NCBI RefSeq assembly: GCF_027912835.1
Contig: NZ_CP115768.1
Location: forward strand, 2,844,501 to 2,908,500
DNA from: Paracoccus sediminicola
GTDB lineage: Bacteria > Pseudomonadota > Alphaproteobacteria > Rhodobacterales > Rhodobacteraceae
DNA length: 64,000 bases
Direction: 5' to 3'
Part shown: positions 46,048-54,866 of the stretch, piece after piece
How positions within the stretch are numbered: position 1 is the stretch's first letter
Layout: each line of letters begins with the position of its first letter
Translations under genes and position numbers: made by a program
The notes under the pieces: model-generated
The model's database searches: none
Told to the model about the DNA's origin: nothing
Seen by the model: the letters and a program-made list of their open reading frames with translations, nothing else

Positions 46048-47073
46048 ATGTCGAACCGCAAGACCCGCCGCCCTCTGACGCTTCGCGATGTTTCGGAGGC
46101 GTCCGGCGTGTCCGAGATGACGGTCAGCCGCGTCCTGCGCAATCGGGGCGATGTGTCGGCGTCCACGCGAGAGAAGGTGCTGACGGCGGCGAAGACGCTC
46201 GGATATGTGCCCAACAAGATTGCCGGCGGGCTGGCCAGCCAGCGGGTCAATCTGGTCGCTGTGGTCATCCCGTCACTGTCGAATCTGGTGTTTCCAGATG
46301 TGCTGACAGGCATCTCTGCCGAGCTTGACGATACTGCATTACAACCTGTGATCGGTGTAACGAACTATTCGCTCTCTCGAGAAGAATCCGTGCTTTACGA
46401 TATGCTGTCTTGGCGACCATCGGGCGTGATCCTCGCCGGGTTGGAGCATAGCCGCACGGCGCGGGCGATGCTCGATGCGGTCTCGGTGCCGGTGGTTGAG
46501 ATCATGGATACGGATGGCGATGAGATCATCGATACCGTGGTCGGGATCAGCCATCGCGAGGCCGGGCGGCAGATGGCCGCGGAAATCCTTGGCGCAGGCT
46601 ATCGGCGGATCGGGTTCATCGGCACGCATATGCCAGAGGATCATCGCGCGAAGAAACGGCTGGAGGGGCTGGAGGCAGCGCTGTCCGAGGTCGGCATGAC
46701 GCTGGCGGCGCGGGAATACTATCAGGGGAACTCCTCGCTCGCGAAGGGCCGCGAACTGACCGAGCGCATCCTCGCGCGCGAGCCGGATCTGGATTTTCTC
46801 TATTATTCCAATGATATGATCGGTGCGGGCGGGCTGCTTTGGTGTCGCGAACAGTGCTATGATATTCCCGGCAAGCTGGGGCTTGCCGGGTTCAACGGGG
46901 TCGATCTTCTGGACGGATTGCCGATTCGCCTGGCGACGACGGATGCGCGGCGGGTCGATATCGGGCGGCGCGCGGCGCGGATCGTTTCGGGGAAAGAGTC
47001 GCGGCCCGATGGTGGGAAGCTGTCTCTGAACCCGTATTTCATGCCTGGCGATACGATCCGCTCGCCCCGCTGA
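46048..47073 (+). CDS. LacI-family transcriptional regulator
   Basis: 341 residues. The LacI helix-turn-helix is clear (LTLRDVSEASGVSEMTVSRV, VSASTREKVLTAAKTLGYVPN), and the hinge and periplasmic-binding-like sensor domain follow. The sensor resembles GntR-type gluconate regulators, but ligand is unknown. It is the first chromosomal gene right of the ICE and is read toward a YfcC-type transporter, which it may control. Confidence 0.87.
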   Translation: MSNRKTRRPLTLRDVSEASGVSEMTVSRVLRNRGDVSASTREKVLTAAKTLGYVPNKIAGGLASQRVNLVAVVIPSLSNLVFPDVLTGISAELDDTALQPVIGVTNYSLSREESVLYDMLSWRPSGVILAGLEHSRTARAMLDAVSVPVVEIMDTDGDEIIDTVVGISHREAGRQMAAEILGAGYRRIGFIGTHMPEDHRAKKRLEGLEAALSEVGMTLAAREYYQGNSSLAKGRELTERILAREPDLDFLYYSNDMIGAGGLLWCREQCYDIPGKLGLAGFNGVDLLDGLPIRLATTDARRVDIGRRAARIVSGKESRPDGGKLSLNPYFMPGDTIRSPR

Positions 47074-47175
47074 AACCAGCCTGCAAAGCGCGCGCACAGG
47101 CCATACACCGCGCGGAGCCAGAGCGTCCACCGGACGAGCAGGCCGCGCCATATCACAGCCAGAGACAGCCCTGTT

Positions 47176-47190
47176 ACAACTATAAGTTGT
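47176..47190. promoter_or_regulatory. 15-bp palindrome in the transporter promoter region
   Basis: ACAACT and AGTTGT are perfect arms around ATA. It lies in the 360-bp gap between the LacI-type gene and the transporter, so it is a candidate operator. Nothing else clear is seen in 47074-47432. Confidence 0.45.
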
Positions 47191-47497
47191 TTTCCTTTGG
47201 CGACGGTGTCGTGATTTGCGTCTGCTTTACCAAAGGGGCGAATTATGCAAGGGGCTGATCTGGCGTCGGAAGATCTTCGCTTATCATAAAAATGATTTCA
47301 TTTCAGGGTTGCGCAGAGCCTTCACTCCGGGTTCCATCACGCATGTGACTGGCGCGCGAAAGGCCGCGACGCTGCGCCGCCCGCGAACCCGTCACGATGA
47401 CAGGCAGGCAGACCCCGAGGGAGGATTTCATCATGGCCGAAACCGAGCCGACAGACGCACGCGCGCCCGCGCGCCCGCGCCGCGCGGCGGATTCCGG

Positions 47498-48880
47498 ATG
47501 CCGGATATTTACGTGATCCTGTTCGTGTTCACGGCGATCGCGGCGATTGCCACGCATTTCATACCGGCCGGTGAGTTCGATCGGGTTGAACTGCCCAATG
47601 GGCGGGTTGCCATCGATGCCGAATCGTTTCGCTATGTCGAGGCTGATCCGGTCGGTCTGACGCAATTCATGATGGCGGTGCCGAACGGTCTGGTCGATGC
47701 TTCGGTCGTGGTCTTCTTCACCTTCATCATCGGCGGAATGTTCATGGTCATCCGCCGAACCGGGGTGATCGAGGTCGCGGTGGACAAGCTGACCCGGCGC
47801 TTTGCGGGACGCTCGGTCCTGGTCATTCCGGTGCTGATGACGGTCTTTGCCGTGGTCGCCACGCTGATCGGCACGCAGGAGCTTTCGCTGGTCTATGTGC
47901 CGGTGATCCTACCGCTGATGATCGCGCTGGGATTCGACTCGATGACCGCCGTGGCGGTGGCGCTGGTGGCGACCACCTCGGGCTTTACCGCAGGGGTGCT
48001 GAACCCGATCAATACCGGGCTGGGGCAGACCATCGCGCAGGTGCCGCTCTGGTCCGGGCTGGGGCTGCGGGCGGTGCTGTTCGTCTGCCTGCTGGCAGTG
48101 GGTATCCTGTACACGGTCCGCTATGCCGCGCGGCTGCCTGACGATAGCGGCAAGAGCCTGCTATCCGATGATCCCGCCGAAGCGGATAAGCGGAAGCGCT
48201 ATCGCCATGCGACAAGCGATGCGCCTTTGCAGTTCAGCTCGCGCCAGATGGCGGCGGGGATCGTTGCGCTGCTGTTCTTTGCGGTGATGGTCTGGGGCGT
48301 GCTGAGCCAGGGCTGGTTCATGCTGGAGATGTCGGGGCTGTTCGTCATCATGGGCGTTGTCGTCGGGCTGGTCGCCGGGCTGAAACCCGGTGAGATCTGC
48401 GACGGGTTCAACGAGGGGTTCCGCGACGTGCTGGTCGGCGCGATGATCGTCGGGATCGCCCGCGCCGTCGCGGTGATGCTGGAACAGGGTCAGGTCATGG
48501 ACACGATGGTGAACGGGCTTGGCACACTGGTCGGCGGCTTCCCGGAGGTGCTGTCGGCGGTGGGGATGTTCATCTCGCAGCTCGGATTCAACTTCGTGAT
48601 CCCGTCTGGCAGCGGTCAGGCACTGGTGACGATGCCGATCATGGCACCTCTTTCGGATCTGATCGGGGTGACGCGGCAGACCTCGATCCTCGCCTATCAG
48701 CTTGGCGACGGACTTTCGAACATCATCTTCCCGACTTCGGGCTATTTCATGGCGACGCTGGCGTTGGCCGGGGTCAGCTGGGATCGCTGGGTCCGGTTCT
48801 TCCTGCCGCTGTTCGGGATCTGGGTCGCGATTGCCGCAGGGTTCATGATCTTTGCGCAGAGCACCCAATGGACCGGCTGA
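47498..48880 (+). CDS. YfcC/DcuC-type membrane transporter, apparent 5' frameshift
   Basis: 460 residues from ATG 47498, with about 11 membrane helices and family-like segments (THFIPAGEFDRV, FNFVIPSGSGQALVTMPIMA). YfcC-family carriers transport small organic acids or peptides; substrate unknown. The strong ribosome site GAGGGAGGA precedes ATG 47433, whose frame (MAETEPTDARAPARPRRAA) ends at TGA 47514-47516 after 27 codons. The two frames join if the GC-rich run 47460-47490 differs by two bases out or one base in. So the true N-terminus is probably at 47433 with a shift, by slippage, mutation or assembly error. Confidence 0.75.
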   Translation: MPDIYVILFVFTAIAAIATHFIPAGEFDRVELPNGRVAIDAESFRYVEADPVGLTQFMMAVPNGLVDASVVVFFTFIIGGMFMVIRRTGVIEVAVDKLTRRFAGRSVLVIPVLMTVFAVVATLIGTQELSLVYVPVILPLMIALGFDSMTAVAVALVATTSGFTAGVLNPINTGLGQTIAQVPLWSGLGLRAVLFVCLLAVGILYTVRYAARLPDDSGKSLLSDDPAEADKRKRYRHATSDAPLQFSSRQMAAGIVALLFFAVMVWGVLSQGWFMLEMSGLFVIMGVVVGLVAGLKPGEICDGFNEGFRDVLVGAMIVGIARAVAVMLEQGQVMDTMVNGLGTLVGGFPEVLSAVGMFISQLGFNFVIPSGSGQALVTMPIMAPLSDLIGVTRQTSILAYQLGDGLSNIIFPTSGYFMATLALAGVSWDRWVRFFLPLFGIWVAIAAGFMIFAQSTQWTG

Positions 48881-49004
48881 GGGAGCGCGCCCGAGCGCCC
48901 CTGTCTGCCGCGAGAGCGCGACAGGAGCGCCGGGATTCGACCTCGGGCCGACGCCGGCCCGGCAGGTATGCGAACTGTATTCCGGGACAGGAAGAGGCGG
49001 CGGC

Positions 49005-49865
49005 TCAGACCGCCGTCTTGCGCATCTCGTCGAGATAGATCTCGCGCAGGCGGGTCGCAATGCGGCCCGGCTTGCCCTCGCCGATCTGCGCGCCGTCGAT
49101 CTGGACCACCGGCATTACGAAGGCTGAGGCCGAGGTGACGAAAGCCTCATCGGCGCTGGCGGCCTCTTCGGCGGTGAAGCCACGCTCCTCCACATTCATC
49201 TGAGCCTCGCGCGCCAGCCGCAGCACAGCGGCGCGGGTGATGCCGTGCAGGATGTCATGGGACAGCTCGCGGGTGATGATGGTATCGCCCTTGACGATAT
49301 AGGCGTTGTTCGAAGTGCCTTCGGTGATCTTGCCATACTCGACCAGCCAGGCATCGTCTGCGCCTGCCTCCTTGGCCATCATCTTCGCCATCGAGGGGTA
49401 AAGAAGCTGCGTCGTCTTGATGTCGCGCCGCCCCCAGCGCTGATCGGGCACGGTAATGACCGACCAGCCGGTCTGTGCTGCCGGGTTCTCGGCCAGGCCG
49501 GGCTTGGACTGGGTGAAGGCGACCACGGTCTGCGGCGTGTCGGCGGGCGGATAGGTGAAGTCGCGATCGCCGGGATTGCCGCGCGTCACCTGCAGATAGA
49601 TCATACCGTCGCGCATTTCGTTGCGCGACACCAGCTCGCGGAACATCGACAGATAGTCATCATCGCTCATCGGGTTGCCGATCCCCAGCGCCTCGAGCGA
49701 GCGGCCGAGCCGGGCCTGGTGGCCCTCCATGTCGATCAGCTTGCCGTCCAGCACGCTGACCACCTCATATACGGCATCGGCCATCACGAATCCCCGGTCG
49801 AAGATCGAGATGGTGGCGTCTTCTTCGGGAAGATATTCGCCGTTCACAAAGACGATACGGGACAT
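49005..49865 (-). CDS. dat: D-amino-acid aminotransferase (class IV)
   Basis: 286 residues. Class IV motifs: DRGFVMADAVYEVV near residue 23, the PLP lysine in RRDIKTTQLLYPS at about 150, and EGTSNNAYIV at about 181. It makes D-Ala or D-Glu from keto acids and supplies wall precursors. It is alone on the minus strand with its own promoter region. A branched-chain aminotransferase is a less likely reading. Confidence 0.87.
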   Translation of the reverse strand: MSRIVFVNGEYLPEEDATISIFDRGFVMADAVYEVVSVLDGKLIDMEGHQARLGRSLEALGIGNPMSDDDYLSMFRELVSRNEMRDGMIYLQVTRGNPGDRDFTYPPADTPQTVVAFTQSKPGLAENPAAQTGWSVITVPDQRWGRRDIKTTQLLYPSMAKMMAKEAGADDAWLVEYGKITEGTSNNAYIVKGDTIITRELSHDILHGITRAAVLRLAREAQMNVEERGFTAEEAASADEAFVTSASAFVMPVVQIDGAQIGEGKPGRIATRLREIYLDEMRKTAV

Positions 49866-50063
49866 TTCGGGCTCCTGACTGGCGGTTTCTTGCCGTCTTG
49901 CGCCTGTCTTAGGCGTGCGTCAAGCGCCCGCATTGACGCCTATGGTTGACAGAATGACCTGTGCTCAGGCAGAAGTGATGCATCGTCAGGCGATGTGAGT
50001 CTGGCGCAATGATATACGCAGGGTGTCTGACGGGGAGGTCAGGACATCCGACGCGGGAGGAGA

Positions 50064-50100
50064 CAGGCCCTTCGCCATGATGCGAAGGGCCTGTTTCTTT
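50064..50100 (+). terminator. Strong hairpin terminator
   Basis: CAGGCCCTTCGC and GCGAAGGGCCTG form a perfect 12-bp stem around CATGAT, followed by TTTCTTT on the plus strand. It lies after the SLT lipoprotein gene (minus) and before dat (minus); on the minus strand the tail TCTCCTC is less T-rich but may still terminate. Confidence 0.6.
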
Positions 50101-50131
50101 GTCACATCGAGAGTCTGCGCGCGCGGCGGGA

Positions 50132-50710
50132 TCAGCGGCAGGCGCTGAGCTGGGCGTGATACATCTCGGCGCGGGACTGGACGCGGTTGGCGACGCTCAT
50201 CAGCCACCCCTTCGAGCGATAGGAGCCGCGCGCGTAGCCCGAGCGGCCTTCGTGATAGGCGAGATACTGCCCGCGTGCATCCCATTTCGAGATCCCCAGA
50301 CGGCGGGTTGTCTCGTTCATGTACCAGCCCATGAAGTCGGTCGCGTCGCGGATATTATCGCGGCGGGCGCGGCGATTTCCGGTGTCCTGCTGGTATTCCT
50401 CCCATGTGCCGTCGAGGGCCTGGCTGTAACCATAGGCCGAGCTTTGACGGCCGACCGGGATGACGCCGAGCGCATATTGATGCGGGGTGCGGGCGTCGCC
50501 GATGAATTTCGATTCCTGGTGAATCGCCGCCATCTGCACGGCAACGGGGATGCCCCAGCGGCTTTCGGTGCGCTGCATGGCGCGATAATAGGCGGGACGC
50601 TCTGCGACGATGGCGCAGGCGTTTTCGAGGTCGCGCGGTGCGGAATAATTGCCTCCGCCGCCGCAGGAGGCGACGAGCATCAGAATCGCCAGCTTCAGAA
50701 ACCTGTTCAT
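50132..50710 (-). CDS. SLT-like lytic transglycosylase lipoprotein
   Basis: 192 residues with a lipobox (LAILMLVASC, Cys16). The core AAIHQESKFIGDARTPHQYA contains the likely catalytic Glu, and SSAYGYSQALDGTWEEYQQD and ATDFMGWY follow, a pattern of small SLT proteins. It would trim peptidoglycan at the outer membrane. It stands alone, with a terminator after it. Confidence 0.8.
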   Translation of the reverse strand: MNRFLKLAILMLVASCGGGGNYSAPRDLENACAIVAERPAYYRAMQRTESRWGIPVAVQMAAIHQESKFIGDARTPHQYALGVIPVGRQSSAYGYSQALDGTWEEYQQDTGNRRARRDNIRDATDFMGWYMNETTRRLGISKWDARGQYLAYHEGRSGYARGSYRSKGWLMSVANRVQSRAEMYHAQLSACR

Positions 50711-50923
50711 GACTGCCTCTCGTTCTTCATTTTTCCCGGCAGTCTAGGGCAAAGCGGCGGCGGGTTAAACATCTTCCGCATCTGCCGCGAAAACAGGCAG
50801 CGTTCGGAACTTCGCCGCAGAAGCCCCGTTAGATCAAGGCGGTCGCTTTCAAACCGCCGCGCGGCGCGCCATGCTGTCTGGCCGGGCGCAGCACGCAGCC
50901 GGTCGCCGAGGGAAGGGGTGAGA

Positions 50924-52330
50924 ATGTATTACAACGAGATGTTCGACGGCGAGAAGGTCCGCGAGGCCTATACCAGCCTGTCGGATTGGGTCGAACGGAT
51001 GCCGGAGGATCTGCGGCAGATGAAACAGGCCGAGGCGGAAGCGCTGTTCCGCCGCATCGGCATCACATTCGCCGTCTATGGCGATGGCGGCGACCCGGAC
51101 CGGCTGATCCCCTTCGACATGATGCCGCGCGTCTTCACCCAGGACGAGTGGCGCGGGCTGGAGCGCGGCATCCGTCAGCGCGCCAAGGCGCTGAATGCCT
51201 TCCTGAACGATGTCTATTCGCGCGGCGAGATCGTGCGGGCCGGCAAGATCCCGGCGCGGCTGGTTTATCAGAACGAAGCCTATGAAAAGGCGGTGGTCGG
51301 GTTCATGCCGCCGCGCGGGGTCTATAGCCATATTATTGGCACTGATCTGGTACGGACCGGGCGCGACGAGTTCTTCGTGCTGGAGGATAACTGCCGCACC
51401 CCGTCCGGCGTCAGCTATATGCTCGAGAACCGCGAGATCATGATGCGCATGTTCCCCGAGCTGTTCCGGGGCAACAAGATCGAGCCGGTGGACGGCTATC
51501 CCGAATTGCTGCGCCACACGCTGGAATCCGTTGCGCCGAAGAAATGCCAGGGCAAGCCGCGCGCGGTGATCCTGACACCGGGCCATTTCAACAGCGCCTA
51601 TTACGAGCACAGCTTTCTCGCCAATCTGATGGGGATCGAGCTGGTCGAGGGCGCGGATCTGTTCGTCGAGGGCGAGTTCGTCTATATGCGCACCACCGAG
51701 GGTCCAAAGCGGGTCGACGTGATCTATCGCCGGATCGACGATGCGTTTCTGGACCCGCTCACCTTCCGGCGCGATTCGATGCTGGGCGTGCCGGGGCTGA
51801 TGGATATCTATCGCTCGGGCGGGGTGACGATCTGTTCGGCGCCCGGTGCAGGTGTGGCCGATGACAAGGCGATCTATACCTTCGTGCCCGAGATGGTCCG
51901 CTTCTATCTGGGCGAGGAACCGATCCTGAAGAATGTCGATACCTACACGCTGTGGGAGGATGACGACTACAAATATGTCATGGATCATCTCGGTGAGCTG
52001 GTCGTGAAGGAGGTTCACGGCTCGGGCGGATACGGGATGCTGGTCGGGCCGCGCTCGACCAAGGAAGAGATCGAGACCTTCCGCAAGCTGATCCAGAAGA
52101 ACCCTCATAATTATATCGCGCAGCCGACCCTGGCGCTGTCCACCTGCCCGACCTTTGTCGAGGAAGGCATCGCGCCGCGCCATGTCGATCTGCGTCCCTT
52201 CTGTCTGTGCGGCGACCGGATCGAGCTTGTGCCTGGCGGGCTGACCCGTGTGGCACTGAAGGAAGGGAGTCTTGTCGTCAACTCGTCTCAGGGCGGGGGC
52301 GTCAAGGACACCTGGGTCCTGTCGGAATAA
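50924..52330 (+). CDS. Circularly permuted ATP-grasp protein (Anbu cluster)
   Basis: 468 residues from ATG 50924 with GGAAGGGG upstream. It belongs to the permuted ATP-grasp family (PRGVYSHIIGTDLVR, VLEDNCRTPSGVSYMLENRE, VKEVHGSGGYGMLVGPRS). Members are predicted peptide or amide ligases. It starts a cluster with alpha-E, transglutaminase-like and Anbu genes (gaps 11, 2 and 33 bp), known from comparative genomics as a putative peptide synthesis and processing system. Confidence 0.9.
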   Translation: MYYNEMFDGEKVREAYTSLSDWVERMPEDLRQMKQAEAEALFRRIGITFAVYGDGGDPDRLIPFDMMPRVFTQDEWRGLERGIRQRAKALNAFLNDVYSRGEIVRAGKIPARLVYQNEAYEKAVVGFMPPRGVYSHIIGTDLVRTGRDEFFVLEDNCRTPSGVSYMLENREIMMRMFPELFRGNKIEPVDGYPELLRHTLESVAPKKCQGKPRAVILTPGHFNSAYYEHSFLANLMGIELVEGADLFVEGEFVYMRTTEGPKRVDVIYRRIDDAFLDPLTFRRDSMLGVPGLMDIYRSGGVTICSAPGAGVADDKAIYTFVPEMVRFYLGEEPILKNVDTYTLWEDDDYKYVMDHLGELVVKEVHGSGGYGMLVGPRSTKEEIETFRKLIQKNPHNYIAQPTLALSTCPTFVEEGIAPRHVDLRPFCLCGDRIELVPGGLTRVALKEGSLVVNSSQGGGVKDTWVLSE

Positions 52331-52341
52331 GGGGGATAGTC

Positions 52342-53289
52342 ATGCTCAGCCGTACCGCATCCAACCTGTTCTGGCTTGGCCGCCATATGGAACGCGCCGA
52401 GACCGCGTCGCGCCTGTTCGAGGTGGGCGCACGCATCACCATGCTGCCCAATACCGAAGAGGGCTATCGCAACGAATGGGAATCGCTGCTGCGCGCTTCG
52501 GCGGCGTCGGATCTTTATCGCCGCGCCTATGACGAGGTGAACGAGGAGAACATGGAGAAATTCATGATCTTCGACCGCGACAATCCCTCTTCCGTGGCAA
52601 GCTGCATGTATAACGCCCGCGAATCCGGGCGCATCGTGCGCACCGCGCTGACCAGCCGGGTCTGGGATGCGCTGAACGTTGCCTGGCAAGAGATCCGGTC
52701 GTTGGGGCCGGGACAGGAAGATGCCGCCGATCTGGCTGATATGGTGGCGCGGCACGCCTCGACCGTGCACGGCGCGATCGACGGCACGCAGCTGCGCAAT
52801 GACGGGTTTCATTTCATGAAGCTCGGCAATGCGCTGGAACGTGCGGATTCGACGGCCCGCGTGCTGGACGTGAAATATTTCGTGCTGCTGCCGCGGGTGG
52901 AATTCGTCGGATCGGGGCTGGACAGCTATCAGTGGCAGGTGATCCTGCGCGCGCTGTCGGCGCATCGGTCCTTTCATTGGGCCTATGGCGACGATGTGAG
53001 CGCCGGGCGGGTCGCGCATTTCCTGATCCTCAACGGAGAGGCGCCGCGGTCGCTGATCACCTCGGTGCACGAGGCGCTGTGGCATCTGGACTCGCTGGTG
53101 CGCCGTTACCGCGATGACGTGCCGCATACGGCGCGCGACCGGGCGCAGGCCCTGGCAGACCGGCTGAACGGGCTGGATATCGACGAGATCTTCTATGAGG
53201 GGCTGCATGAGTTCCTGACCGACTTCATCATCGAGATCGGCCAGATCGCGAGCTGCGTGCAGGCCGATTATTTCCACGGAAGGGGCTGA
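52342..53289 (+). CDS. Alpha-E domain protein (Anbu cluster)
   Basis: 315 residues from ATG 52342. The alpha-E helical domain is recognisable at both ends (MLSRTASNLFWLGRHMERAE and LHEFLTDFIIEIGQIASCVQ). It nearly always accompanies the permuted ATP-grasp protein and may hold its substrate. Eleven bp separate the two genes. Confidence 0.9.
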   Translation: MLSRTASNLFWLGRHMERAETASRLFEVGARITMLPNTEEGYRNEWESLLRASAASDLYRRAYDEVNEENMEKFMIFDRDNPSSVASCMYNARESGRIVRTALTSRVWDALNVAWQEIRSLGPGQEDAADLADMVARHASTVHGAIDGTQLRNDGFHFMKLGNALERADSTARVLDVKYFVLLPRVEFVGSGLDSYQWQVILRALSAHRSFHWAYGDDVSAGRVAHFLILNGEAPRSLITSVHEALWHLDSLVRRYRDDVPHTARDRAQALADRLNGLDIDEIFYEGLHEFLTDFIIEIGQIASCVQADYFHGRG

Positions 53290-53291
53290 GA

Positions 53292-54104
53292 ATGCGGCTC
53301 AGGATTAGCCATCACACGGTGTATGATTACGAGCGCCCGGTCAGCTTCGGGGTGCAGAGCCTGCGGGTGACTCCTTCGGTTTTCCAGGGCCAGAAGGTAA
53401 TTTCGTGGAATGTCGATATGGGCGCGCAATGCGAGGCCGGGGCCGGGTTCCGCGACGGGGCCGGGGACTGGGTGCAGCTATGGACCATTCGCGGCCCGAT
53501 CACCCAAGTACCGGTGCGGCTTGAAGGCGAGGTCGAAACCACCGACATGGCCGGGGTGCTGCGCGGTCACCGCGAGATCATTCATCCGGCGGTCTATCTG
53601 CAATCCACCGAGGCCACCGAGCTGAATGACGAGATCCGCGATATTGCGGCAGGGCCGGAACAATCCCTGTCCGCGTTGGACCTGGCCCATGCGCTGTCGC
53701 ATCTGGTCCACGAGCGCATCCCCTACAGATCGGGCGTCACCAATGGCCGGACCACGGCGGCCGAGGCGTTTTCGATCGGCGGCGGCGTCTGTCAGGACCA
53801 TGCCCATGCACTGATCGCGCTGGCGCGCGCGCGGGATTTGCCGGCGCGCTATGTCTCGGGCTATCTGCACGCCGATGCCGAGGGCAACGCCCATGAAGCC
53901 GCACATGCCTGGGCCGAGATCCATGTCGGCGGCCTCGGCTGGGTCGGATTCGACGCGGCCAACAAGACCTGCCCGAACGATCTTTACGTGCGCACTGGCT
54001 CGGGGCTCGATTCGCGCGACGCGGCACCGATCCGCGGGGTAACCGCGATGGGCGGGGCCGAGAAGCTGGAGGTTAAGGTTGCGGTGAGCCGAGTCGAGGC
54101 GTAG
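53292..54104 (+). CDS. Transglutaminase-like cysteine peptidase (Anbu cluster)
   Basis: 270 residues. An N-terminal beta domain (LRISHHTVYDYERPVSFGVQ) precedes the transglutaminase core with the triad in GGGVCQDHAH (Cys), EAAHAWAEI (His) and GFDAANKTCPNDLYV (Asp). No signal peptide, so cytoplasmic. It would cleave or transfer peptide amides made by the ATP-grasp partner. It is 2 bp after the alpha-E gene. Confidence 0.92.
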   Translation: MRLRISHHTVYDYERPVSFGVQSLRVTPSVFQGQKVISWNVDMGAQCEAGAGFRDGAGDWVQLWTIRGPITQVPVRLEGEVETTDMAGVLRGHREIIHPAVYLQSTEATELNDEIRDIAAGPEQSLSALDLAHALSHLVHERIPYRSGVTNGRTTAAEAFSIGGGVCQDHAHALIALARARDLPARYVSGYLHADAEGNAHEAAHAWAEIHVGGLGWVGFDAANKTCPNDLYVRTGSGLDSRDAAPIRGVTAMGGAEKLEVKVAVSRVEA

Positions 54105-54137
54105 ACAGCGGCGCGTGAAAACTCGCCTGGAACGAAA

Positions 54138-54866
54138 ATGACCTATTGCGTCGCACTGAAGCTGAATGCCGGATTGGTGCTGTTGTCGGACACGCGCACC
54201 AATGCCGGGTTGGACAATATCTCGGTCTATCGCAAGATGTTCTTCTTCGAGGAGCCGGGCGAGCGGGTGGTCGGGATCATGACCGCGGGCAGCCTGTCGG
54301 TCACCCAAACCACCATCGCGCGGTTGCAGGAGGCCATCGATTCGCCCGAGGCGAGTGAGCATAATTCGATCATGAAGGCGGGCTCGATGCTTGGCGTGGT
54401 CGGCATCATCGGCGACACCCTGTCGCGCACCCGCCGCGAGATCGCCGCCCAGCATGCCGATCTGCGCCAGAGCCAGGCCTCGGCCAGCATGATCGTCGCC
54501 GGTCAGCGCTCGGGCGGCGATATGCGGCTGTTTCTCGTCTATCCCGAGGGCAACCATATCGAGGCGACGGAGGACACGCCCTATCTTCAGATTGGCGAGC
54601 ATAAATACGGCAAGCCGATCCTCGACCGGGTGGTGACGCCGGCGACCAATCTGGAGGACGCGCAGAAGGCGGTTCTGTTGTCGATGGATTCGACGATGAA
54701 GTCGAATCTGTCGGTGGGCATGCCGCTGGATCTCGCGATCATCGAGAACGATGCCTGCCGGGTCAGCGCCAAGCGGCGCATCCTGCAAAGCGATCCGCAA
54801 TTTTCGGCCATGTCCGAAGCCTGGTCGGAGGCGCTGCGGGAAGCCTTCGTCGAGATGCCGCTTTAA
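54138..54866 (+). CDS. anbu: Anbu, proteasome-like peptidase
   Basis: 242 residues of the Ntn-hydrolase fold (TYCVALKLNAGLVLLSDTRT, IMTAGSLSVTQ). No propeptide: Thr2 would become N-terminal after Met removal. Anbu subunits form open rings or helical assemblies and have no proven substrate. It ends the cluster and converges on mutS with a 4-bp overlap of stop regions. Confidence 0.9.
   Translation: MTYCVALKLNAGLVLLSDTRTNAGLDNISVYRKMFFFEEPGERVVGIMTAGSLSVTQTTIARLQEAIDSPEASEHNSIMKAGSMLGVVGIIGDTLSRTRREIAAQHADLRQSQASASMIVAGQRSGGDMRLFLVYPEGNHIEATEDTPYLQIGEHKYGKPILDRVVTPATNLEDAQKAVLLSMDSTMKSNLSVGMPLDLAIIENDACRVSAKRRILQSDPQFSAMSEAWSEALREAFVEMPL

Noticed and set aside
45873..46328. 151-residue plus-strand frame starting GFEPATCPLGGG
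   Set aside because: Such peptide strings are the known artefact of translating through a tRNA gene; the tRNA-Arg is here.
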